Part shown: one piece after another, positions 33,956-42,144 of the stretch | Layout of the letters: the number at the start of each line of letters is the position of its first letter | Numbering within the stretch: position 1 is the stretch's first letter | NCBI GenBank assembly: GCA_024401855.1 | Contig: JAKSKH010000012.1 | Coordinates: forward strand, 1-63,139 | Source: Bacteroidales bacterium | GTDB lineage: Bacteria; Bacteroidota; Bacteroidia; Bacteroidales; UBA932 | DNA: 63,139 nucleotides | Reading direction: 5' to 3' | Notes under the pieces: model-generated | Databases searched by the model: none | What the model was told of the DNA's origin: nothing | The model's input: the letters and a program-made list of their open reading frames with translations, nothing else | Made by a program: the position numbers and the translations under genes

Positions 33956-35983
33956 ATGAATAAATATTATCTTCTGCCACTTTGCGCTATTCTCTTCCTT
34001 TCCTGCAGTAAGGAAAAAGTTTATACCGTTTCCGAATTTCCTGCTGATCGTTCCAGTGTTTGTTATCAGGGCAACAGAGCTCCCCTTGTGCACGAACAGC
34101 TTATCAAACTTCCTACAGGCAGCATCAGGCCCGGAGGATGGCTTCTCAGGCAGCTTGAACTTCAGAAGGACGGTCTTAACGGCCATCTCGGAGAAATTAG
34201 CATCTGGCTGCAGAAAGACGACAATGCCTGGCTTACAACAGGAGGGAAATGGGGATGGGAGGAGGTCCCCTACTGGTTGCGTGGATATTCGTCTCTGGCA
34301 TATATCTTCAAGGATGAGGCCATGCTTGCAGAAACCCGACTGTGGATAGATGCTATATTGTCATCACAGCTTCCCAACGGAAACTTCGGCCCTTCCTCCG
34401 ATGTCAAAGGAGAGGAATGCCAGGATTTCTGGCCAAATATGATAGTTCTCTGGATTCTTCAGGATTATTATGAGTTCAGCGGAGACGAGAGAATCATCCC
34501 TTTCATGACACGTTACTGTGAATACCTTCTTTCCGTACCCGACGACAAGTTCCTGGAGAGCTACTGGGAAAACAGCCGTGGAGGCGACAACCTCTGGAGC
34601 GTAGTCTGGCTTTACAACCGTACCGGAGATCCGGGACTTCTCGAACTTGGTGAAAAAATTCACAGGAATACCGCGGACTGGACAAAATCGACCGAACTGC
34701 CCAACTGGCACAACGTAAACATTGCCCAGAGTTTCAGAGAGCCTGCCACCTATTATCTTTTCTCCGGCAAGGAAGAGATGATCGGAGCCACTTATAATGA
34801 TTTCGATCTTATCAGGCGTACCTTCGGCCAGATGCCCGGAGGAATGTTTGCCGGAGATGAGAACAGCCGTATAGGATTCATCGACCCACGCCAGGGTACG
34901 GAGACTTGCGGATTCGCCGAGCAGATGGCGTCAGATGAAATACTTATGCTTATCACCGGAGATACTTTCTGGGCGGAAAACTGTGAAGATATAGCATTTA
35001 ACAGCTATCCTGCAGCCTTTATGCCTGATTACAAGGCTTTGCGCTACCTCACTTGTGCGAATATGACAGTCAGTGATTCCGAGAATCACCGTCCGGGAAT
35101 TGACAACGGCGGTCCTTTCCTTGCCATGAATCCTTTCAGCAGCAGATGCTGCCAGCACAACCATGGGTTTGCGTGGCCGTATTATTCCGAATTTCTTGCA
35201 ATGGCAACCCCTGATAACGGAATTGCATTTGCACTTTACAGCGACTGCGAAGTTACCGCTAAGGTCGGTGAGAAGGCGGAAGATGTTGTCCTCAGGGAAG
35301 AAACACGATATCCCTTCGACGAAAATATCAGGATAAGCGTGGTTGAAGGAAATGCAACTGAATTCCCGATATATGTAAGGATCCCATCATGGTGCCCGAA
35401 ATCCGAAATCAGCAGAAACGGCAAGAAGATCGCTTCATGTTGCGAATCCGGAAAATTCCTTTGCATCAATGCCTTATGGAAAGAAGGAGATGTATTGGAA
35501 ATAAGTTTCCCCATGTCTGTATCAAAAAGATTCTGGGCTGTCAATCAAAACAGTGTCAGTGTCGATTACGGTCCTTTGACCCTTTCCCTCCTCATAGATG
35601 AGGAATATAAACAGGTCGACAGCAAATCCACGGCAATCGGTGATTCTAAATGGCAGAAAAACGCCGACCCGGAGCTTTGGCCATCTTATGAAATATATGC
35701 GGCTTCTCCATGGAACTATTCTTTGGCCACAGATTCCGACATAACTATTTCAAAACGTCCCTGGCCGATGAACAACAACCCTTTCACCATAGAAAACTGC
35801 CCGTTGAGATTTTCTGCAAAAGGTAGGCTCATCCCTTCCTGGGGGTTTGACGAATACGGTTTGACCGGAGTTCTTCCAAATGAAAAGGCAAAGCGTTCGG
35901 ACAGAGTCGATGACATCACTCTTGTTCCGATGGGAGCCTCAAGACTACGTATATCAGCCTTCCCCACCTGCACATCTGAATAA
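33956..35983 (+). CDS. DUF1680 / GH127-like glycoside hydrolase, lipoprotein
   Basis: A 675-residue exported enzyme with a lipobox (FLSC, Cys17) at the end of the signal peptide. It matches the (alpha/alpha)6 barrel family described as beta-L-arabinofuranosidase (DUF1680): GGWLLRQLELQKDGLNGHLGE, then VPYWLRGYSSLAYIF, then QLPNGNFGP. Around residues 355-410 is AFNSYPAAFMPDYKALRYLTCANM, and MNPFSSRCCQHNHGFAWPYY supplies the cysteine/histidine motif expected of the active-site zinc in GH127. A beta domain follows. Substrate specificity cannot be fixed by eye; arabinofuranosides are the family expectation. Its start is preceded by TATCTTTA, and it is 2 nt upstream of the S51-ATP-grasp gene, so they are co-transcribed. 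Confidence 0.88.
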   Translation: MNKYYLLPLCAILFLSCSKEKVYTVSEFPADRSSVCYQGNRAPLVHEQLIKLPTGSIRPGGWLLRQLELQKDGLNGHLGEISIWLQKDDNAWLTTGGKWGWEEVPYWLRGYSSLAYIFKDEAMLAETRLWIDAILSSQLPNGNFGPSSDVKGEECQDFWPNMIVLWILQDYYEFSGDERIIPFMTRYCEYLLSVPDDKFLESYWENSRGGDNLWSVVWLYNRTGDPGLLELGEKIHRNTADWTKSTELPNWHNVNIAQSFREPATYYLFSGKEEMIGATYNDFDLIRRTFGQMPGGMFAGDENSRIGFIDPRQGTETCGFAEQMASDEILMLITGDTFWAENCEDIAFNSYPAAFMPDYKALRYLTCANMTVSDSENHRPGIDNGGPFLAMNPFSSRCCQHNHGFAWPYYSEFLAMATPDNGIAFALYSDCEVTAKVGEKAEDVVLREETRYPFDENIRISVVEGNATEFPIYVRIPSWCPKSEISRNGKKIASCCESGKFLCINALWKEGDVLEISFPMSVSKRFWAVNQNSVSVDYGPLTLSLLIDEEYKQVDSKSTAIGDSKWQKNADPELWPSYEIYAASPWNYSLATDSDITISKRPWPMNNNPFTIENCPLRFSAKGRLIPSWGFDEYGLTGVLPNEKAKRSDRVDDITLVPMGASRLRISAFPTCTSE

Positions 35984-35985
35984 TA

Positions 35986-37887
35986 ATGAAGACTCTGATT
36001 TTATCCGGAAGCCTGTGCAGGCTTGGTGAAGACCACTTTACAGAAGAGATTACTGCAGAACTTCATGCCCGTTTGCAGGAGGATGCAGTAATCCTTCTTG
36101 TCAGTGCGGCTCCGGATGATTTCTCTTTCACGAAGTACGTTCTTGAATCGACTGTCGAATGTTTCATGAACAGCGGTATCCCTTTTTCTTCCATAACCAT
36201 GCTTTCAAGGGAGAACTGCCACGAAACAGCCAGGCTTGTATCCGAATCGGATCTTGTAATGCTTTGCGGCGGTCACGTTCCCACGCAGAATGAATTTCTG
36301 CACGAAACAGGATTGCCGGACATTCTCAGGAATTACCCGGGAATCGTAATAGGATGCAGTGCCGGAGCCATGAACTGTGCAGATATGGTATATTCCCATC
36401 CGGAGCTGGATGGAGAAAGTACCGATCTTCATTATCAGAGATGGCTGAAGGGGCTTGGACTCACCGATATAAATCTTGTGCCGCATTTCCAGCAGACGAG
36501 GAATGCATTACTTGACGGAAGACGTTTATTTGAAGATATAATCTTCCCGGACAGCTGGCGGCATCCATTCTATTCCATTCCCGACGGAACATATATCATT
36601 GTTGAAAACGGAAAGCCCGTCCTTCACGGCGAGGCATACATAATACAAAACAGTCAAATCAGAAAAATTTGTGACCAAGGAGGCACATACACTTTTATGA
36701 ATTTCATCTTCATTTCACCTCATTTCCCAAAAACTTACTGCCACTTCTGCTCACGTTTGAAGGCGGACGGTGTTAATGTTCTCGGTATCGCCGATACCAA
36801 TTTTGAAAATCTCGCCCCGGAGCTGAAGGACTCCCTGACCGATTACTATAAAGTTGACAATCTTGAAGATTATCAGCAGGTATTCAAGGCCGTGGCTTTC
36901 TTTTCTTTCAAATACGGAAAGATAGACTGGATCGAGTCGAATAACGAATACTGGCTCGAACAGGATGCCCGCCTCAGAACCGATTTCAATATTACAAGCG
37001 GATTAAAGTCTGATAAAATCGGCTTTATCAAGAACAAGTCGCAGATGAAGGTATGTTACGCCAAGGGGAATATTCCAACTGCCAGACAGATAAAGGCTTC
37101 CTCCGGGCTTGACGCCGTTCTTGAATTCACTTCCAGAACAGGATATCCCATAATTGCAAAACCGGACAACGGAGTAGGCGCTGAGGGAACTTTCAAGATA
37201 TGTTCAGACGATGAACTTAAGAAGTTCTTTGATGGTCATACTAACAATTATCAGTATTTCGTGATTGAGGAATTCATTACAGGAGAGCTCGTTTCGTATG
37301 ACGCAATATATAATTCAAAGGCTGAACCGGTTTTTGAATCAATGTGTCACTTCCCTACTCCTATAATGGATATAGTCAACAATAACCTTGACAATTGTTA
37401 CTACGCGGACAAGAAAGTGCCCGAAGCTCTCTCCGAAATAGGACGGCGTACGGTAAAGGCTTTTGGCGTGACCGGACGCTTTGTTCATCTTGAGTTCTTC
37501 CGTCTTGACAGGGACCGCGAAGGTCTCGGGAAAAAGGGCGATTACGTAGGGCTCGAGGTCAATATGCGTCCTGCCGGAGGATATACTCCCGACATGATGA
37601 ACTTTGCGCACAGTACGGATGTGTACCAGATATGGGCCGACATGGTTGCTTTCGATGAAGCCAGGAAAGGATTCGGAAAACAATATTACTGTGCATATGC
37701 GAGCAGAAGAAAAAGCCGCAGCTACGTTCACAGCAATTCAGAAATCAGGGATAAATATTCACAAAATCTTGTGATGTGTGAGGAGATGCCGGGAGCCCTC
37801 TCTTCTGCACTTGGTGATTTTGTCTACATGGCAAGATTCGACACAAAAAATGAGATAGATGAATTTTTTAAATTTGTAAAGAAGTAA
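35986..37887 (+). CDS. Fusion of peptidase S51 (dipeptidase E-like) and ATP-grasp ligase
   Basis: A 633-residue cytoplasmic protein made of two enzymes in one frame. Residues 1-230 are S51-like: LILSGSLCRLGE, LVMLCGGHVPTQNEF, nucleophile Ser125 in VIGCSAGAMNC, and a likely histidine in VPHFQQTRN. Residues 238-633, starting at an internal Met (nt 36697), match stand-alone Bacteroidales ATP-grasp proteins: MNFIFISPHFPKTYCHFC, NNEYWLEQDARLRTDFNI, GYPIIAKPDNGVGAEGTFKI, YFVIEEFITGELVSYDAI and LEVNMRPAGGYTPDMMNF, the metal-binding asparagine/glutamate segment. There is no stop between them. ATP-grasp enzymes join an acid to an amine, and S51 hydrolyses peptide bonds, so the fusion pairs synthesis and breakdown. 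It lies between GH127 and SGNH-esterase genes. Confidence 0.85.
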   Translation: MKTLILSGSLCRLGEDHFTEEITAELHARLQEDAVILLVSAAPDDFSFTKYVLESTVECFMNSGIPFSSITMLSRENCHETARLVSESDLVMLCGGHVPTQNEFLHETGLPDILRNYPGIVIGCSAGAMNCADMVYSHPELDGESTDLHYQRWLKGLGLTDINLVPHFQQTRNALLDGRRLFEDIIFPDSWRHPFYSIPDGTYIIVENGKPVLHGEAYIIQNSQIRKICDQGGTYTFMNFIFISPHFPKTYCHFCSRLKADGVNVLGIADTNFENLAPELKDSLTDYYKVDNLEDYQQVFKAVAFFSFKYGKIDWIESNNEYWLEQDARLRTDFNITSGLKSDKIGFIKNKSQMKVCYAKGNIPTARQIKASSGLDAVLEFTSRTGYPIIAKPDNGVGAEGTFKICSDDELKKFFDGHTNNYQYFVIEEFITGELVSYDAIYNSKAEPVFESMCHFPTPIMDIVNNNLDNCYYADKKVPEALSEIGRRTVKAFGVTGRFVHLEFFRLDRDREGLGKKGDYVGLEVNMRPAGGYTPDMMNFAHSTDVYQIWADMVAFDEARKGFGKQYYCAYASRRKSRSYVHSNSEIRDKYSQNLVMCEEMPGALSSALGDFVYMARFDTKNEIDEFFKFVKK

Positions 37888-37894
37888 ATACGGA

Positions 37895-39322
37895 ATGAAA
37901 AAGTTATCAATTATCGCTGCATTGCTCATATCAGCGAACCTTCTAAATGCGAAAGTCGAACTTCCATCAGTAATCAGCGACAATATGGTTCTCCAGCAAA
38001 ATACCGATGTCGCTCTCTGGGGAAAGGCAAAGCCGGGCAGTAAAGTGACGGTCAAGCCTGAGTGGACAAATGAGAAGTTCACCACAAATGCAGACAAGGT
38101 AACCGGTAAATGGTTATTGAGGGTAAAGACACCTTCCGCCGGAGGTCCGTATGAAATAAATTTCAACGACGGCGAAGAAATCAAAGTCAGCAATGTACTT
38201 ATAGGAGAAGTCTGGTATTGTTCCGGCCAATCCAATATGGAGATGCCCATGAAGGGATACCGTTCGCAACCTGCAAGCGGAGCTGCCGAATTTATTGCCA
38301 AGGCTAAAAAATCACGTCCGATCAGACTTTGCAACATAGAATGCAATTCTTCCACGCAGGTTTTGGAACATTCCAATGGTATGTGGGAGGAACACACCCC
38401 ACAAGCCGTTGCGAATACCAGTGCAACTGCATATTTCTTTGCTGAGGAGCTGCAGTCAGTTATCGATGTACCTGTCGGAATTGTTGTGAGCAGCTGGGGC
38501 GGAAGCAGTATAGAAACTTGGATCAGAAGGGATTATCTTGAGAAGGATTTCCCGGAACTGGAATATGGTCACCTTGACGGAAAAAAGGAAGTCAGAGCCG
38601 TTCAGCAGGATCCATGTCTGCTTTTCAACGGTCAGGTTGCTCCGCTTGTTCCCTATACCTTCAAAGGTATGATATGGTATCAGGGCGAAACCAACAGGGG
38701 CCGTGAGAATCAATATATCCGGCTTCAGGAAACTTATGTAAGAATGATGAGAGAATTGTTCTGCATTCCCGATGCGCCGTTCTATTTCGTACAGATTGCG
38801 CCATATCCCTATGACAAAGCCGAGGATTGGACCAGCGGATACTTCTACGAGGCGCAGCAGAAATCTCTCGACGTAATCCCGAACAGCGGAATGGCCGTCA
38901 CCTGTGATGCAGGCGAGTACGGCACAATACATCCGGCAGCAAAAAAGGAAGTCGGTCACAGGCTTGCCTTTCTTGCACTTGAACGCAACTATGGAATAAA
39001 TGCGATTAATGCCGATTCCCCGGTTTACAGGAGTGCGGAATTCACAGAAGGAAAAGCAATCGTTGAGTTCGATACACGGGACGATGAAGGTCTTTCACCT
39101 ATGGGAAGGAATATTCAAGGTTTCGAAATTTCAGGCGACGACAGAATCTTCCATAAAGCTGATGCTTATGTCAATGATGGAAATAAAGTCATTGTATCGT
39201 CAAAGGATGTCCCTGAACCTGTTGCTGTACGCTATTGCTTCCGCAATTGGTGCTATGGGAATCTCTACAACAACTATGGTATTCCGGCCGCGCCTTTCAG
39301 AACTGACAGCTGGGATCTTTAG
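37895..39322 (+). CDS. Sialate O-acetylesterase-like SGNH hydrolase, exported
   Basis: A 475-residue exported esterase with a signal peptide (about 1-19, ending LLNA). After a beta domain (PSVISDNMVLQQNTDVALWGKA, near residues 25-110) comes the SGNH core: VWYCSGQSNMEMPMKGYR with the nucleophilic serine, VVSSWGGSSIETWI as block II, and KGMIWYQGETNRGRENQYIRL as block III. The catalytic histidine block is probably near GTIHPAAKKEVGHRLAFLAL. Enzymes of this family remove O-acetyl groups from sialic acid or other glycans. It starts 7 nt after the S51-ATP-grasp gene and fits the glycan district as a decorating-group remover. Confidence 0.92.
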   Translation: MKKLSIIAALLISANLLNAKVELPSVISDNMVLQQNTDVALWGKAKPGSKVTVKPEWTNEKFTTNADKVTGKWLLRVKTPSAGGPYEINFNDGEEIKVSNVLIGEVWYCSGQSNMEMPMKGYRSQPASGAAEFIAKAKKSRPIRLCNIECNSSTQVLEHSNGMWEEHTPQAVANTSATAYFFAEELQSVIDVPVGIVVSSWGGSSIETWIRRDYLEKDFPELEYGHLDGKKEVRAVQQDPCLLFNGQVAPLVPYTFKGMIWYQGETNRGRENQYIRLQETYVRMMRELFCIPDAPFYFVQIAPYPYDKAEDWTSGYFYEAQQKSLDVIPNSGMAVTCDAGEYGTIHPAAKKEVGHRLAFLALERNYGINAINADSPVYRSAEFTEGKAIVEFDTRDDEGLSPMGRNIQGFEISGDDRIFHKADAYVNDGNKVIVSSKDVPEPVAVRYCFRNWCYGNLYNNYGIPAAPFRTDSWDL

Positions 39323-39343
39323 AGATTAAACATCCGAGTTCAC

Positions 39344-39871
39344 ATGAATACTTTGATTATAGTGGATTTACAGGAAGACTTCTACAGTCCGGACGGATCT
39401 CTGTATGTCAGGGGTGCGGAAATACTCCCTGAAAGAATTGCCGGTATAACTGAAAATTACAATAATGTGATTTTTACCCTGGACTGGCATCCGCTCAATC
39501 ATTGTTCCTTCAAACAGAATGGAGGTCCCTGGCCTGTACATTGCCTTATGTACAGCCGGGGAGCTTCATTGCCTGATGAAGTCCTTTCAAAACTTGATAT
39601 CACAAGGCAGAATGTTTTCTACTATCATAAGGGCAACAGATCCTACGAAGAAGAATATGAGGCTTTCAAATCGATATCCGATGAACTTCTAAAAGTGCTC
39701 AACGATAGTGAAAAGATAGATATCTGCGGATTATGTGGTGATTATTGCGTAGGTCTGACCCTGAAAAGACTCGCAGAACTTGGATTAAAGCCGAAGATCA
39801 GGGTTTTGAAGGAGCTTATCGGTTCTATAGACGACGGAACGGCATTGAACAGATATATCAGCGAACTCTGA
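39344..39871 (+). CDS. Nicotinamidase (PncA-like, isochorismatase fold)
   Basis: A 175-residue cytoplasmic enzyme that hydrolyses nicotinamide to nicotinate for NAD salvage. The catalytic triad is Asp8 (VDLQEDF), a lysine after GPWPVHC in the central segment, and Cys135 in GLCGDYCVGLT. Metal ligands match DWHPLNHCSF (Asp47, His49, His53), typical of nicotinamidase rather than isochorismatase. It is slightly shorter than the E. coli enzyme. It lies 21 nt after the SGNH gene on the plus strand and ends in a long inverted repeat that spans its stop codon and that of the convergent ABC gene. Confidence 0.85.
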   Translation: MNTLIIVDLQEDFYSPDGSLYVRGAEILPERIAGITENYNNVIFTLDWHPLNHCSFKQNGGPWPVHCLMYSRGASLPDEVLSKLDITRQNVFYYHKGNRSYEEEYEAFKSISDELLKVLNDSEKIDICGLCGDYCVGLTLKRLAELGLKPKIRVLKELIGSIDDGTALNRYISEL

Positions 39872-39882
39872 TATATCTGTTC
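39847..39882. terminator. 15-bp perfect hairpin spanning both convergent stop codons
   Basis: The arms 39847-39861 and 39868-39882 are perfect 15-bp complements around the loop CGAACT. The repeat covers the last codons and stops of pncA (plus) and of the ABC gene (minus). No U-run follows, so it is not a standard intrinsic terminator; it may block read-through or shield 3' ends of both messages. Confidence 0.6.
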
Positions 39883-41453
39883 TATAATTCAATCACAGCA
39901 TCGGCAAAAGACAATATTTTTTCTCTGTGGGAAATAAAAATAATAGTTTTTGCACGATAACGCGATTCCAAGAGATTCTTCAAGAATTTTTCTTCCGTAT
40001 CTTTATCCAGAGCAGAGGTCGCCTCATCAAGGATAAGGATGCAACCGGGGTGCAGAAGAGCTCTGGCTATTGATATTCTCTGCGCCTGTCCTTCGCTCAG
40101 ACCGGAGCCGACTTCGCCGCAAATGGTGTCAAGTCCTTCGGGAAGGTCATACACAAAATCGGCCTCAGCTATATGCAGAGCGTCTTTCATGTCATCTTCA
40201 GAAGCATTCGGTGAAGAAAGGAGAAGGTTTTCCCTTACTGTACCGCTCAACATGCTGTTCCCCTGAGGGACATACATAAAATTTGAAATTGGCACATATG
40301 TAATATTACCGACTTTGGGTTTTAAAAGGCCCATTATAAGCTTTGAAAGCGTACTCTTACCCTTACCTGTAGGACCGGAGACAACTGTGAGCCTACCGCT
40401 TTCAAAGCGGCAGGAGAATTCATCAAAGACATTCTGCCTGGCCCCAGGATAAGAATAGGAAATGGAATCAATAACTATGTCCGGGGCTTTCTTGAGCAGA
40501 GTCGGATCTGTGGGTATGTCCTTGTTTTTGGACAGAATTTCAATAAGTCTGTCTCTTGATGTAAGAGAATGAATTATAGCCGGTATCTGGCTCACAAGTT
40601 CGGCTATAGGTCTCTGTACCTGACCAACAAGCTGCAGAAACGCAGTCATCATTCCGTATGTTACAACACCGTCACGAATTCCAAAAACGCCCCATAGAAA
40701 AGCAGAAACATAACCGGCAGTGAAACCGAAAGACATAAAGGTGCTGGCAACAGCATGATAATTGAGGCGCTTGATATTCTGGCCTTTCAAATCTGTTTGA
40801 ATATCATCAAAATGAGATATGACGCGTTCGACACCTGTAAGTGTAAGTACTACAAGTCTGTTCTGAAGATTTTCCTGGACATACTGTTGTCTTTCGCTGT
40901 CAAGCTTGCGTATTTTTTCAGTCAGTTTTCGAATTGTCCAGAAGAACATTCTTGAACCAAGAACGCCGACAATCATGATTATGACAAGAATGACCAACAA
41001 TTTGGGCGCGAGTGTGACAAGATATACGGATGCCACAATCAATTGGTAAAAGGTAACCGCAATCAAGGGAATTCTTGAACAGATCAGGTTATTGATTACA
41101 TTGACATCCTCCTGAATCCTGTTCGTGATATCGCCGCTCAGGTGCTCCTCCCTGCCTGTCCAGCTTGACTGCAATGCGGCGGAAAAGACATTATGTCGAA
41201 TGATGTTACCGGTGTTGAGCAGATTAATTCTCTCCCAATAGGAATATGCAACGCCGCTGATAATCTGAACCAGCATGATACAACCCATATACCATACATA
41301 GGTCGTCATGTCACCATCACACTTGTGAGTGGCGATATCCACCAGCATCTTGCTGTCCCATACGAACATTATGGATGCCATGACACGGACGAACCCTATA
41401 ATGATACTTATAAGGGTCCCTGTTATTGTTTTTCGGGAGAGAAACCGCTTCAT
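39882..41453 (-). CDS. ABC transporter, fused membrane and ATP-binding domains (exporter type)
   Basis: A 523-residue half-transporter. Six membrane helices lie in residues 15-300 (for example LISIIIGFVRVMASIMF and GCIMLVQIISGVAYSYW). The ATPase domain has Walker A GPTGKGKST, a signature LSEGQAQRISIARALL (LSEGQ rather than LSGGQ), Walker B CILILDEATSAL and the switch histidine IFISHRE. It is an exporter type, without a C39 protease domain. Its start overlaps the PqqD gene by four bases (ATGA), and that gene in turn overlaps the S26 peptidase gene. Its position at the end of the HprK-S26-PqqD run suggests it exports the product of that set. Confidence 0.92.
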   Translation of the reverse strand: MKRFLSRKTITGTLISIIIGFVRVMASIMFVWDSKMLVDIATHKCDGDMTTYVWYMGCIMLVQIISGVAYSYWERINLLNTGNIIRHNVFSAALQSSWTGREEHLSGDITNRIQEDVNVINNLICSRIPLIAVTFYQLIVASVYLVTLAPKLLVILVIIMIVGVLGSRMFFWTIRKLTEKIRKLDSERQQYVQENLQNRLVVLTLTGVERVISHFDDIQTDLKGQNIKRLNYHAVASTFMSFGFTAGYVSAFLWGVFGIRDGVVTYGMMTAFLQLVGQVQRPIAELVSQIPAIIHSLTSRDRLIEILSKNKDIPTDPTLLKKAPDIVIDSISYSYPGARQNVFDEFSCRFESGRLTVVSGPTGKGKSTLSKLIMGLLKPKVGNITYVPISNFMYVPQGNSMLSGTVRENLLLSSPNASEDDMKDALHIAEADFVYDLPEGLDTICGEVGSGLSEGQAQRISIARALLHPGCILILDEATSALDKDTEEKFLKNLLESRYRAKTIIFISHREKILSFADAVIEL

Positions 41454-41719
41454 TCTTCAATAATCCCTGCTTCTTTCAAGCAATTGGCTACCTTTTCCGA
41501 GTCCTCGGCTGCAATTTCTTCGGAAACATCGTACTTGTCAAGCAGAAGCCGGCGCATATCATCAACTGTAAAATCCTTGTCCTTCAAAGAGTCCCAAAGG
41601 TATGCCGCCGTCGAATTCAACGCAACCATCTTGTTGAAATTGACAAGTCTGGCATCTTCAGCCACAACGATGAACTCATGTCCGAGAGGACGCATCTTAA
41701 ATCCTTTCTTGATTCTCAT
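41450..41719 (-). CDS. PqqD-like peptide chaperone
   Basis: I place the start at the ATG at 41719, giving 89 residues (MRIKKGFKMRPLG); this ATG overlaps the S26 stop by four bases. The sequence MRPLGHEFIVVAEDARLVNFNKMVALNSTAAYLWDSL matches the PqqD/RiPP recognition-element fold: three strands, then helices with NSTAAYLW, then DDMRRLLLDKYDVSEEIAAEDSEKVANCLKEAGII. PqqD domains bind the leader of a precursor peptide and present it to a modifying enzyme. No precursor gene is visible here. It overlaps the ABC gene by four bases. Confidence 0.85.
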   Translation of the reverse strand: MRIKKGFKMRPLGHEFIVVAEDARLVNFNKMVALNSTAAYLWDSLKDKDFTVDDMRRLLLDKYDVSEEIAAEDSEKVANCLKEAGIIEE

Positions 41720-42144
41720 ATAATTCTTCTGTAAATAGCCAGGATATATCTTCTGGCAGGTTTCAACTTTCGCCATAAGACGGCTTTCCCGGGAACGATT
41801 TCTCTTCCGGATGGCTTTATTATTTTAATTGCCGTTCCCAACACATCTGCACGGGTACAGACTTCGGTTCCAATTAAATTTCCATCTCCCATCAAAGTAA
41901 GTACGTTCCCTTCTATATCAATCACTCTGTGCAGGACATAACGGTCAGATGTTACGTGGGCAAGAACTATGTCACCTGTCTGAATGGACTCCGGGCCTCT
42001 GTTAAACAGCATGACACTGTCTTCCCCTCCCCTGATAAACGGATCCATGCTGTTGCCTTTGGTCCGAAGGACAACCTCCCTGCCTTCCGAAAGCATTCTC
42101 CCGACTTCAGGTAAAAGGATATTGTTTGGAATCAAATGTTGCAT
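41716..42144 (-). CDS. S26 signal peptidase-like protein (SipW/ER type)
   Basis: A 142-residue protein resembling S24/S26 peptidases. Ser32 in KGNSMDPFI is the expected nucleophile. The second catalytic position in RYVLHRVIDI is a histidine (His72), not the lysine of LexA-like or ordinary signal peptidases, which places it with SipW/ER-type Ser-His enzymes. TGDIVLAHV and LTLMGDGNL are further conserved segments. There is no N-terminal membrane helix, so it may be soluble or associate with the transporter. It overlaps the upstream HprK-like gene by 13 nt and the PqqD gene by 4 nt. It could cleave the leader of an exported peptide; that is inference. Confidence 0.8.
   Translation of the reverse strand: MQHLIPNNILLPEVGRMLSEGREVVLRTKGNSMDPFIRGGEDSVMLFNRGPESIQTGDIVLAHVTSDRYVLHRVIDIEGNVLTLMGDGNLIGTEVCTRADVLGTAIKIIKPSGREIVPGKAVLWRKLKPARRYILAIYRRII

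Noticed and set aside
22786-39322. Complete polysaccharide utilisation locus
   Set aside because: No SusC/SusD pair, hybrid two-component system or ECF sigma/anti-sigma pair occurs in the stretch; I call it a glycan district only.
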